Shown here: positions 1 through 7,613 of the stretch, one piece after another
Layout: each line of letters opens with the position of its first letter
Numbering within the stretch: the first letter of the stretch is position 1
DNA from: Actinomyces sp. oral taxon 414
Lineage (GTDB): Bacteria > Actinomycetota > Actinomycetes > Actinomycetales > Actinomycetaceae
DNA length: 64,000 nucleotides
Assembly (NCBI RefSeq): GCF_001278845.1
Contig: NZ_CP012590.1
Coordinates: 2,418,001-2,482,000 of the forward strand
Direction: 5' to 3'
Notes under the pieces: generated by a model
What the model saw: the letters and a program-made list of their open reading frames with translations, nothing else
What the model was told of the DNA's origin: nothing
The model's database searches: none
Translations under genes and position numbers: made by a program

Positions 1-19
1 GACCGCGGAATCCTGCGGA

Positions 20-364
20 TCAGGCGGCCGCGGCGGGCGCGGCCCGGCGCCGACGACGACGGCGGACGGCGGAGACGGTGCCGGTCACCGTCAAACCGAT
101 GCTCACCACGCACAGGCCGAAGCCGACCCGGTGGACGGGCACCGCCGAGTGATCGTAGTCCCAGTAGGCCTGGAAGTCCTCGACGCTGAGCGGGCACTGC
201 TTGCCGTCGACCTCGATGGCGAAGCCCGAGGTCGGGTTTCCCTCCTCGACGCAGGTGTAGCTCGGCGGATCGCCCAGGTGACGGACGAAGAAGAGGCCCA
301 CTCCGGCAGCGAATAGGATGATGGCGGCAAGGAACCAGTACAGGGGTTTCATGACGTGAATCAT
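20..364 (-). CDS. Small two-pass membrane protein, function unknown
   Basis: A 114-residue protein with a hydrophobic segment at about residues 10-27, a soluble loop and a second segment at about 79-100. It ends in a run of seven arginines followed by an Ala/Pro tail. The loop holds two cysteines (C38, C57) that could form a disulfide if it faces outside; the Arg run after the second segment fits a cytoplasmic C-terminus. The ATG at 364 was chosen because GGGAGAGGGG lies just upstream on the minus strand; frames opening further upstream lack a binding site. I do not recognise the family. The gene downstream on this strand is outside the window. Confidence 0.6.
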   Translation of the reverse strand: MIHVMKPLYWFLAAIILFAAGVGLFFVRHLGDPPSYTCVEEGNPTSGFAIEVDGKQCPLSVEDFQAYWDYDHSAVPVHRVGFGLCVVSIGLTVTGTVSAVRRRRRRRAAPAAAA

Positions 365-500
365 ACGCGCCCCTCTCCCGCCGGACCGGCGGATATGACA
401 CGCGAGACCGGTGAGAAACGACAAGCCGGACCGGGAAGGTTATTCCGGGGGTGTCTGCGTGGGGCGGGTGGGACTCCTGTGGCGACCCGGGGCGAGGGCG

Positions 501-620
501 TGTCCAAATCTGCCACAAAGGCGCCCCGGGCCGGGATCGGCCGCGAAGAAAAGCGCGGAATATCAACGATTCTTCTCGCGCGTCCCGGCTCGACCGGGGC
601 CTTTGTGGCAGATTTGGACA
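501..620. repeat. Family A inverted-repeat element, copy 1
   Basis: Perfect 22-bp inverted arms (501-522 and 599-620, beginning TGTCCAAATCTGCCACAAAG) enclose about 76 bp that is itself partly self-complementary. The interior contains CGCGGAATATCAACGATTCT. Copy 2 at 5190-5311 is nearly identical along its length. The size and palindromic ends would suit a MITE-like element or a long structured RNA; no target-site duplication is clear. Confidence 0.85.
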
Positions 621-799
621 ATCCGCTGGCATGGGCCGGGCGGGGAGGGCGGCGCCCGTTGCGGGTGCCCCGACGACTGCGGTGACCACTTCGACGACCG
701 CGGCGGCCCCGCGAGAGCGCCGTTCCGGGGCAGGACCCCGCCGCCCGGCCCGGTCCCGGATGTCTCGCCCATCCCCGGGCCCCGTCGGGACGCCTCCGA

Positions 800-882
800 T
801 TCTTCGTGAGCGCGCAGGTTTCCAGTCGAACGCGCATCTCCCATCTGCGCGTTCGACTAGAAACCTGCGCGCTCGCGAAGAA
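800..882. repeat. Family B long palindrome, copy 1
   Basis: Arms 808-836 and 846-874 (29 bp, one mismatch, core GCGCAGGTTTCCAGTCGAAC) enclose a 9-nt loop. The dyad extends outward to about 800 and 882 with one more mismatch. It sits about 190 bp after family A copy 1, almost the spacing seen between copies 2. Confidence 0.85.
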
Positions 883-1258
883 CGACGGACCGGGGTCGGA
901 GCGGGCCGACAAGGGCGCAGTAGAAGCCGGGGCCGACGGGGTCGCCGACGACGCCGTCGTCGCGGACCGTTTCGCAGCCCCGAATGGGGCCCACGCCGTG
1001 GCATGATCGCCGGGGCGCGGGCGCGCGGTCCGACTCCGGGTCCGCGCCGACCGCCGCCCGTCGCCGTCGGAACCGACCACCGGGGGCCGCCACTGCCGGA
1101 ACCGAACGCCGGGGACCGGGGCCGCCACTGCCGGAGGTCACCACTGCCGGAGGTCACCGCCGACCGGCGCCCGCCAGCGGGCGGCCGGACCACCCGGACC
1201 ACTCCGCCCGCTCGGGTCACTCCGCCCGCGCCGGCAACCGACTCAGGGAGGACACGCC

Positions 1259-2989
1259 GTGCAGTACGTCGACTCCCGCGACCTCCGCAAGGAGCGGGGG
1301 GCCTTCTTCACCCCCGAGCCGCTGGCCGCCTTCATCGCCGACTGGGCGCTGCGCGACCCCGACGACTCGGTCCTCGAGCCCTCCTGCGGCGAGGCCGTCT
1401 TCCTGCACGCCGCCGCCGCCCGGTTGCGGGCCCTCGGCGCCTCCCCGGCCGCCGGCCAGCTCACCGGCGTGGACCTGCACGCCGCCTCCGTGGACAGGGC
1501 CCGCCGTCGTCTGAGCGGGGCGGGCCTGAGCGCCCGCCTAACCGTGGCTGACTTCTTCGACTACCGCGCCGCCCGCCCGGTCCGGGCCATCATCGGCAAC
1601 CCGCCCTACATCCGCTACCAGGACTTCCGGGGCGCCGCCCGCGCCGGGGCGCGCCGGGCCGCGCTGGCCCAGGGGGTCGGGCTGACCGCCCTGGCCTCCT
1701 CGTGGGCGGCCTTCGTCGTGCACGCCACCTCCTTCCTCGACGTCGGCGGGAGGATGGGGCTCGTCCTGCCCGCGGAGCTGCTGAGCGTCAACTACGCCGC
1801 GCCGGTGCGCGAGTTCCTGTTGCGCCGCTTCGAGCGGGTGCGCCTGGTCCTGTTCGACGAGCGCGTCTTCCCCGGCGTCCAGGAGGAGGTCGTCCTCCTG
1901 CTGGCCGACGGCCACACGACCGGCCCCAGCGCCGACCACGTCGAGCTCGCCCGACTCCGCGGCCTCGACGATCTCAGTGGCCCCGGCGGGCTTATCGGCG
2001 CCGCCGGACTCCGCAGCCCGGACGAGCTCGACGGCGCAACCGACCCGGCCACCCCGGCGCGCTTCGACAGCTGGCGGCCCGCCCGCCTCGGGGACAAGTG
2101 GACCGGCGCCCTGCACTCCTGCCTCGCCTACGAGTCGGTGATGGGGGCCGACGTCGGCGCCTTCGCCGCCCTCGACTCCTGGGGGCGCCTGTCGCTGGGC
2201 GGGGTGACGGGCGCCAACGCCTTCTTCGCCCTGTGTCCCGCCCGCGCCCGCGAGCTCGGGCTGGGACCCGGCGACCTGCTGCCGCTCAGCCCGCCGGGCT
2301 CGGCCCACCTGCGCTCCCTCGTGCTCGACGACGCCGCGGTGAGGCGCCTGGGCGGCCAGGGCCGCGCGACCCTGCTCTTCTCCCCGCCCGGCAGGCCCTC
2401 GGCGGCGGCGCGCGCCTACATCCGCGCGGGCGAGGCCGCCGGCGTCGACCGGGCCTACAAGTGCCGGGTGCGCACCCCCTGGTGGCGGGTGCCGCTGCCC
2501 GCGAAGGCGGACGTCCTGGTGACCTACATGAACGACGAGTCCGTCTGCCTGTGCGCCAACCTCGCCTGCGTGCGCCACCTCAACTCCGTTCACGGCCTGC
2601 GCCTGGCCGACGGCGCCCGCCGCCTGGGCGCCCCCGTCCTGGCCCTGGCCGCCGCGAACTCCGTCACCGCCCTGGGCGCCGAGCTCGTCGGCCGGTCCTA
2701 CGGCGGGGGCCTGCTCAAACTCGAGCCGCGCGAGGCGGCACGTCTGCCCGTACCCTCCGTCGAGCTCGCCGCTGGCTGCGCCCACGCCCTGAGGGACTTC
2801 CTCCCCGCGGCGCGTCGGCTCCTCGGCGCCGGACAGCGAGAGCGCGTCCGGGCCGAGGTGGACCGGATCCTGGGCCTGGAGGGCCTCGTCGGCGCCGACG
2901 GCGTCGAGCAGATCCGCAATGCCCGAGCGCGACTGGTCTCCCGGCGTCGGGCACGGGCCGGCCGGCCGAAGTCCGGAGGGGACTCGTAG
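1259..2989 (+). CDS. Solitary N6-adenine DNA methyltransferase
   Basis: A 576-residue class I methyltransferase. Visible motifs are the AdoMet-binding EPSCGEAVFL (residues 40-49), an acidic VDLHAAS strand (71-77) and the catalytic NPPY (114-117) that marks amino-methylation of adenine. The C-terminal half carries GRSYGGGLLKLEPRE, typical of target-recognition regions in gamma-type type II methyltransferases. The GTG start at 1259 follows AGGGAGG with good spacing. No restriction endonuclease, specificity subunit or Vsr gene is adjacent, and no nuclease motif is visible inside, so it looks like an orphan enzyme: epigenetic, or protective against a nuclease encoded elsewhere. The recognition sequence cannot be read from the protein. 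Confidence 0.85.
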   Translation: MQYVDSRDLRKERGAFFTPEPLAAFIADWALRDPDDSVLEPSCGEAVFLHAAAARLRALGASPAAGQLTGVDLHAASVDRARRRLSGAGLSARLTVADFFDYRAARPVRAIIGNPPYIRYQDFRGAARAGARRAALAQGVGLTALASSWAAFVVHATSFLDVGGRMGLVLPAELLSVNYAAPVREFLLRRFERVRLVLFDERVFPGVQEEVVLLLADGHTTGPSADHVELARLRGLDDLSGPGGLIGAAGLRSPDELDGATDPATPARFDSWRPARLGDKWTGALHSCLAYESVMGADVGAFAALDSWGRLSLGGVTGANAFFALCPARARELGLGPGDLLPLSPPGSAHLRSLVLDDAAVRRLGGQGRATLLFSPPGRPSAAARAYIRAGEAAGVDRAYKCRVRTPWWRVPLPAKADVLVTYMNDESVCLCANLACVRHLNSVHGLRLADGARRLGAPVLALAAANSVTALGAELVGRSYGGGLLKLEPREAARLPVPSVELAAGCAHALRDFLPAARRLLGAGQRERVRAEVDRILGLEGLVGADGVEQIRNARARLVSRRRARAGRPKSGGDS

Positions 2990-3012
2990 CGCCGTCGGCG
3001 CGGGTGCGCCGC

Positions 3013-3018
3013 TACCCT
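3013..3018 (+). promoter_or_regulatory. Leaderless -10 box for hisN
   Basis: TACCCT is followed by exactly 6 nt and then the ATG at 3025. This spacing places transcription initiation at the start codon. No Shine-Dalgarno sequence precedes the gene. Confidence 0.6.
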
Positions 3019-3024
3019 CGGGGC

Positions 3025-3864
3025 ATGAGCACTCCGGCCACCCCCGCCCCCCCGACGACGGAGCGCCGCTGGCGCGAGGACCTGGACCTGGCGCACGCGA
3101 TCGCCGACCAGGTCGATCCGGTCACCCGGGCGCACTTCGAGCGCCAGGACTTCGAGGTTCAGACCAAGCCGGACCTCACCCCCGTCACCGACGCCGACCG
3201 GCAGGCCGAGCGCATGATCCGCGAGTACCTCTCGCGGGCACGCGGGCGCGACCGCATCCTGGGCGAGGAGTTCGGGGAGGAGCTCGGGCAGACCGGCGGC
3301 TCCCCCCGCCAGTGGGTCGTCGACCCGATCGACGGCACGAAGAACTTCGTGCGGGGCGTGCCCGTGTGGGCCACGCTCATCGGCCTGGTCGAGGACGGCG
3401 AGGTCGTCGTCGGCGTCGTCTCCGCCCCGGCGCTGGGGCGGCGCTGGTGGGCGGTCGCGGGGGGCGGGGCCTGGACGGGGTGCTCGCTGTCCTCGGCGCG
3501 GCGCCTGCGCGTGTCCGGCGTGGCGGGTCTGGAGGACGCCTCGCTGTCCTACGCCTCGCTGTCGGGCTGGGCGCGGCGCAAGCGGCTGGGTGCGATGCTC
3601 TCGCTCATGCGGGACTGCTGGCGCACCCGCGCCTACGGGGACTTCTGGTCCTACATGCTCGTGGCCGAGGGCGCCGTCGACCTGGCCGCCGAGCCCGAGC
3701 TGGAGCTCTACGACATGGCGGCGCTCGTGCCGATCGTCGTGCAGGCGGGCGGGCGCTTCACCTCCCTGGCCGGGGAGGCCGGCCCCTGGGGCGGGGACGC
3801 CGTGGCCACGAACGGGCTCTTGCACGACGTCGTCCTGGAGCGCCTGGCCGCCGAGACCGACTGA
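3025..3864 (+). CDS. hisN: Histidinol-phosphatase, inositol monophosphatase family
   Basis: A 279-residue IMPase-fold Mg2+-dependent phosphatase. The metal-binding residues are visible: EE at 81-82, then DPIDGT at 100-105 followed by KNF, and the C-terminal ELELYDMAALVPIVVQAGG segment that supplies the last metal ligand. The FVRGVPVWATLI stretch after DPIDGTKN resembles actinobacterial HisN, which converts histidinol phosphate to histidinol in histidine synthesis. A plain inositol-1-phosphatase is the alternative. No other his gene is in the window. The ATG at 3025 is fixed by a leaderless -10 box; other in-frame starts would overlap the methyltransferase gene heavily. Confidence 0.8.
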   Translation: MSTPATPAPPTTERRWREDLDLAHAIADQVDPVTRAHFERQDFEVQTKPDLTPVTDADRQAERMIREYLSRARGRDRILGEEFGEELGQTGGSPRQWVVDPIDGTKNFVRGVPVWATLIGLVEDGEVVVGVVSAPALGRRWWAVAGGGAWTGCSLSSARRLRVSGVAGLEDASLSYASLSGWARRKRLGAMLSLMRDCWRTRAYGDFWSYMLVAEGAVDLAAEPELELYDMAALVPIVVQAGGRFTSLAGEAGPWGGDAVATNGLLHDVVLERLAAETD

Positions 3865-4052
3865 GGGCAGTGAGGGCGGTGAGGGCGGGCCGCGGCGAGC
3901 CCCGCGGATCGCCCGCGGGCTGTCATGAGGCGCACGAGGGCGGGCGCGAGACGTCGTGAGGCAGGTTCCACACGGACACTCAGCGCGCATCCAGGGCGCC
4001 AGCGGGTAGCCTCACGTTCGCCACCGCCGCACGCACCCCTGGGAGACGCCCC

Positions 4053-4919
4053 ATGAACTGGCTGCACGCCGTCATCCTCGGCATCGTTGAGGGCATCACC
4101 GAGTTCCTGCCCGTCTCCTCCACGGGTCACCTCAACATCGTCGAGAAGCTCCTCGGCTACCCAATCGACGACAAGGGCATGACCGCTTTCACCGCCATCA
4201 TCCAGATCGGGGCGATCCTGGCCGCCGTCGTCTACTTCTGGAGCGACATCGTGCGCATCGTCGTCGCCTGGTTCAAGGGCCTGACGAACAGGGACGCGCG
4301 CAAGGACCCCGACTACACCCTGGGCTGGGGCATCATCCTGGGCTCCATCCCGGTGGCCGCCGTCGGCCTGCTGCTCAAGGACTTCATCGAGGTCACCGCC
4401 CGCTCCCTGTGGGTCATCGCCGGCGCCCTCATCATCTGGAGCGCCGTCATGTGGTTCGCGGACGAGCACTCCGACGGCCCGGTCGGCGCCACCCACGCCT
4501 CCACCGGCAAGGGCATGAGCGATGTCAAGGTCAAGGACGCCCTCATCATCGGCGGCTTCCAGGCCCTCGCGCCGGTCCTGCCGGGCATCTCCCGCTCCGG
4601 GGCGACCATCTCCGCCGGACTGTTCCTGCGCTTCGACCGGGTGACGGCCACCCGCCTGTCCTTCTTCATGGGCATCCCCGCGCTCATCGCCGCGGGCCTG
4701 CTCGAGGCGGTCACGGCCGCGGAGGACATCAGCTCCCCGCAGATCGGGTGGACCGCCACGATCATCGCCACCGCGGTCTCCGGCGTGGTCGCCTACGCGA
4801 CGATCGCCTGGCTGCTGAAGTTCGTCTCCTCCAACAAGTTCACCGACTTCCTCCTGTACCGGGTGGCCCTGGGCGTGGTCATTATCGTCCTGGTGGCCAC
4901 GGGCACCATCGCGGCCTGA
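4053..4919 (+). CDS. uppP: Undecaprenyl-diphosphatase (BacA/UppP)
   Basis: A 288-residue polytopic membrane enzyme that dephosphorylates undecaprenyl pyrophosphate, recycling the lipid carrier for peptidoglycan and surface glycans and giving bacitracin tolerance. The N-terminal GIVEGITEFLPVSSTGHL motif (about residues 10-27) and the second catalytic motif around LPGISRSGATI (about 176-186) are both intact. About seven hydrophobic segments and the length fit the family. GGGAG at 4041-4045 serves the ATG at 4053. It follows hisN by 188 bp, so it may have its own promoter, and a repeat-filled gap follows. Confidence 0.95.
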   Translation: MNWLHAVILGIVEGITEFLPVSSTGHLNIVEKLLGYPIDDKGMTAFTAIIQIGAILAAVVYFWSDIVRIVVAWFKGLTNRDARKDPDYTLGWGIILGSIPVAAVGLLLKDFIEVTARSLWVIAGALIIWSAVMWFADEHSDGPVGATHASTGKGMSDVKVKDALIIGGFQALAPVLPGISRSGATISAGLFLRFDRVTATRLSFFMGIPALIAAGLLEAVTAAEDISSPQIGWTATIIATAVSGVVAYATIAWLLKFVSSNKFTDFLLYRVALGVVIIVLVATGTIAA

Positions 4920-5020
4920 GGCGGAGGCGCCCGACGGCGCGGCCGGCACTAGAGCTTGAACCGGCCCAGGATCGCCTCGCTGCGGGTGCCGGCCGCGTAG
5001 GCCCCCGCCCGCCCACTCGC

Positions 5021-5067
5021 CGAAACCGGCGGAAACGACACGCGAAACCGGCGGAAAGTGCACATCC
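5021..5067 (+). repeat. Family C repeat, copy C1 (two units)
   Basis: Two tandem copies of a roughly 22-bp unit (GAAACCGGCGGAAACGACAC) followed by GGAAAGTGCACATC. The reverse complement of the whole, with one extra unit, is found at 5598-5666, so C1 and C2 form a long inverted repeat around A2 and B2. Confidence 0.8.
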
Positions 5068-5189
5068 TGTGGATAACCGGCCCGCCTCGCCGGTGACGGG
5101 CCGGCGCCGTCTCCGGTCGGGGCTCGCCACGGTGGGACGCCGGCCGCGGTGGGGCGGGTGGGGCTCCTGGGACGGTCCGGGACGGGAGC

Positions 5190-5311
5190 TTGTCCAAATC
5201 TGCCACAAAGGCGCCCCGAGCCGGGATCAGCCGCGAGCAGAGGCGCGGAATATCAACGATTCTCCTCGCGCGCTCCGGCCCGATCCGGGCCTTTGTGGCA
5301 GATTTGGACAA
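5190..5311. repeat. Family A inverted-repeat element, copy 2
   Basis: Arms at 5190-5212 and 5289-5311 match perfectly over 23 bp. The interior repeats that of copy 1, including CGCGGAATATCAACGATTCT, with only scattered changes. Flanking DNA upstream (GTGGGGCGGGTGGG) is also shared with copy 1, so the homologous unit is larger than the hairpin. Confidence 0.85.
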
Positions 5312-5487
5312 CTGGCGTCCCCAGACCGACCGGGAAGGGCGGCCACCGGTCGGACGGCGAGCCCGGCGCCCGCCCCGACGACCACGCCGGACCCGCGGGA
5401 GCGTCGCCCGGCCCGCGCCCCGCGACGGAGACGGCTCACCAGCCGGCCCGGCCCGTGCCCCGTTCGCGACCCCGCCCCCCCCCCGAT

Positions 5488-5560
5488 CGCGAACGCGCAG
5501 GTTTCCAGTCGAACGCGCAGATGGGAGGTACGCGTTCGACTGGAAACCTGCGCGTTCGCG
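5488..5560. repeat. Family B long palindrome, copy 2
   Basis: A perfect 30-bp inverted repeat (5488-5517 and 5531-5560) with a 13-nt loop. The core is the same as copy 1 (GCGCAGGTTTCCAGTCGAAC) while the loop sequence differs. Confidence 0.9.
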
Positions 5561-5597
5561 GAGAGCAGCGAGACGAGGGGCGGCCGACCGGCCGCGA

Positions 5598-5666
5598 GAT
5601 GTGCACTTTCCGCCGGTCTCGCGTGTCGTTTCCGCCGGTTTCGCGTGTCGTTTCCGCCGGTTTCGG
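5598..5666 (-). repeat. Family C repeat, copy C2 (three units, reverse orientation)
   Basis: Read on the minus strand it has three GAAACCGGCGGAAACGACAC-type units ending in GGAAAGTGCACATC. It mirrors C1 across a segment of about 530 bp. Confidence 0.8.
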
Positions 5667-5700
5667 CGGGAGGAGAGCCGGCCCGCCCCCGCCCTCGCCC

Positions 5701-7326
5701 TCAGCCCTCGACGACGGGCACGTCCGTCAGGCGCCAGGGGACCGGGACGTACTTCGAGTCGGCGGGGCGGTCCACGGTCACCGTCTTCTCCCCCGTGTCC
5801 GGCCACGCCATGCAGATGCGGGTGCTCCGCCCGGCCCCGGACAGGGAGATCAGATTGAGATCGGCCAGGGGCCGGTGCGAATCGGCGCCGGCAGGCAGGT
5901 AGTCGACGGGGAAGACGTAGTTCCCGCCGGAGATCAGCGTGACTCCGCTGGCGGCGACGATCGAGCTGACGCCGCCGAGCTCGCCGCGGGCGTTGTTCAG
6001 CCCGAACCCGGCCGAGTCCCTGAAGTAGGTGGGCAGGAACTTCAGGTCCTGGCCGTTCCCCGACACGACGAACTCGCCGAAGAGCAGCCCGCCGCGCCGC
6101 GTCACCTTGTCCAGGACGATGGTGACCCCCGGGTCGTCGGCGCCGCTCGAGACGGAGACGCCGTCGGGCCCCTTCGCGCTGGGCCCGGTCGCCTGCGGCA
6201 CGTCGCCCCCGCCGGAGACCTGCGGGGCGTCCGGCTTGGTGCCGCCGGTGGGGGTGATGACGATCTCGACGCGGCGGTTGGCGGCGCGGGCCGCGTCGTC
6301 GGTGCCCTGGGCGCGGGGCTCGGTCTCACCCTTGCCGGTCGTCTGAACCGTCCACGCCGACAGGGGCGTGAGCTGCCCCAGACGGTCCGACACCGCCTGC
6401 GCCCGCTTCTCCGACAGCGTCTGGTTGTAGGCGTCGTCGGCCACGTCATCGGTGTGGCCGGTGACGGCCAGGGTCCCGCCGTCGGGGTACGAGGCGATGG
6501 TGTCCGCCACGCCCTTGAGGATCCCCTCGGCGTCGGCCGACAGATCCGCCGAGTCCGACTCGAAGGACACGTCGTTGGACACCGTCACCTTCACCGAGTC
6601 GTCCGTGGTCAGCTCGCTGGTCGACCGGTTGACGGCCTCGACGTAGCGCTCCAGGGGCAGCGGCGCCGCCCGGTTCTGGTCGGGCCCCGCCTCCTTGAGG
6701 ATCGCCTGCGCATCGAGGTCCGGGACGGCGCCGGCGTCCACGACCGGCACCTCGAAGAAGCCCGTGTCGCTGAGCATGACCGTCAGGCTTGTCACCTCGG
6801 CCCCCACTCCGCCGAAGGTCGGGCGGTAGTCGGCCGACCCGCCCGCCTTCACGCCGGGCAGGCCCGCAACGGCGCCCCGCGTGGTCACCCAGACGCGGCC
6901 GGCGCCGGGATCGATCAGTCTCAGGGGCCGGATGGCCGTCAGGTCATGCACAATGGTGCCGACCCACTGGTCGCCGACGTTCAGCTCGCCCTCCTGGTTC
7001 GGGTCGTCGGACGGGCGGTCGACGTGGAGGCACAGGATCGAGGCGGAATCGTCCACACGCACGAGCGGGCCGATCCTCACGTCGAGGGTGTGGCCGCCCA
7101 GGACGTTCTCGAGGCGGGCGTCAACCGCCGTCGGGGCGGCCGACGGCGAGGCCGCGCCGGGAGTCGAGGATCCGCCCGCCGACGGCGCGCCCGACGTCGG
7201 CACCGGCACGTTGCCGTTGCAGGCGGCCGCAGCGCCGACGGCGAGGCCCAAGAGCGGCAGGGTCAGGGCGCGGCGGCGGGTCAGGGCTCGACGGCGGGGC
7301 GGGAGGGGACGATTGGCGGAAGGCAC
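5701..7326 (-). CDS. Secreted OmpA/MotB-domain protein, probable lipoprotein
   Basis: A 541-residue exported protein. The N-terminus has a basic region (RRRALTRRRALTL), a hydrophobic stretch and then GAAAAC, a weak lipobox, followed by a Ser/Pro/Gly linker. An OmpA-like peptidoglycan-binding domain lies at about residues 255-355 (SFESDSADLS, TGHTDD, LSEKRAQAV, NRRVEIVI). In a monoderm cell this would tie a membrane-anchored protein to peptidoglycan. The GTG at 7326 was preferred because AAGAGG lies about 7 nt upstream; an ATG at 7362 lacks a binding site and would lengthen the signal peptide. The C-terminal third (after residue 360) matches no domain I know. It is transcribed divergently from the STAND island. 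Confidence 0.75.
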   Translation of the reverse strand: MPSANRPLPPRRRALTRRRALTLPLLGLAVGAAAACNGNVPVPTSGAPSAGGSSTPGAASPSAAPTAVDARLENVLGGHTLDVRIGPLVRVDDSASILCLHVDRPSDDPNQEGELNVGDQWVGTIVHDLTAIRPLRLIDPGAGRVWVTTRGAVAGLPGVKAGGSADYRPTFGGVGAEVTSLTVMLSDTGFFEVPVVDAGAVPDLDAQAILKEAGPDQNRAAPLPLERYVEAVNRSTSELTTDDSVKVTVSNDVSFESDSADLSADAEGILKGVADTIASYPDGGTLAVTGHTDDVADDAYNQTLSEKRAQAVSDRLGQLTPLSAWTVQTTGKGETEPRAQGTDDAARAANRRVEIVITPTGGTKPDAPQVSGGGDVPQATGPSAKGPDGVSVSSGADDPGVTIVLDKVTRRGGLLFGEFVVSGNGQDLKFLPTYFRDSAGFGLNNARGELGGVSSIVAASGVTLISGGNYVFPVDYLPAGADSHRPLADLNLISLSGAGRSTRICMAWPDTGEKTVTVDRPADSKYVPVPWRLTDVPVVEG

Positions 7327-7601
7327 GAGACACCTCTTCGTAGCCGATGGAGTACGGGGCATGCGGTCGGCCGGGTCGGCCGGCTCTCGCGCCGGCCGTC
7401 GGTGACGCTCACCACCGTAGACGCCCGGCCGCCGCCCGCCCATGGGGAGGACCGCCCAGTCATCCCCGTCCGTCCCCGTGGACTCCCCGTGGACAACCTG
7501 TTCGGAGCGCCCTCGGACGGCGAGCGGGACGGAGGGTCCCTGCAGACTTTCCGACGGCGAGCGCCTCCCTCCCCTATCCGCCCGTCGACGCCCCGGACCT
7601 G

Positions 7602-7607
7602 TAGGCT
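7602..7607 (+). promoter_or_regulatory. Leaderless -10 box, STAND gene 1
   Basis: TAGGCT, then 6 nt, then the ATG at 7614. The same hexamer spacing precedes all four paralogues. Confidence 0.65.
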
Positions 7608-7613
7608 CACGGC

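Larger units (their letters stand above)
365..1258. other. Intergenic region with repeat families C, A and B
   Basis: No convincing gene. It holds a degenerate C-type repeat (about 382-425), the family A hairpin element (501-620) and the family B palindrome (800-882). Near 1125-1156 there are two tandem copies of CACTGCCGGAGGTCAC. The stretch 883-1010 has codon-like GC periodicity on the minus strand but no credible start. The same C-A-B order recurs at 5.0-5.6 kb. Confidence 0.6.
4920..5700. other. Intergenic region with inverted C repeats bracketing A and B
   Basis: No full gene. The order is C1 (about 5021-5067), family A copy 2 (5190-5311), family B copy 2 (5488-5560) and C2 (about 5598-5666, reverse orientation). 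At 4949-5008 the minus strand reads like the last codons of a protein (ending EAILGRFKL and a stop), cut off where C1 begins; it may be a gene remnant. Confidence 0.6.

Noticed and set aside
501..620. Family A as an insertion sequence
   Set aside because: It is far too short for a transposase and has no clear target duplication; at most a MITE-like element.
857..993. Short minus-strand frame reading GCETVRDDGVVGDPV
   Set aside because: Codon use looks coding, but no ribosome-binding site or correctly spaced -10 precedes a start, and it ends inside palindrome B.
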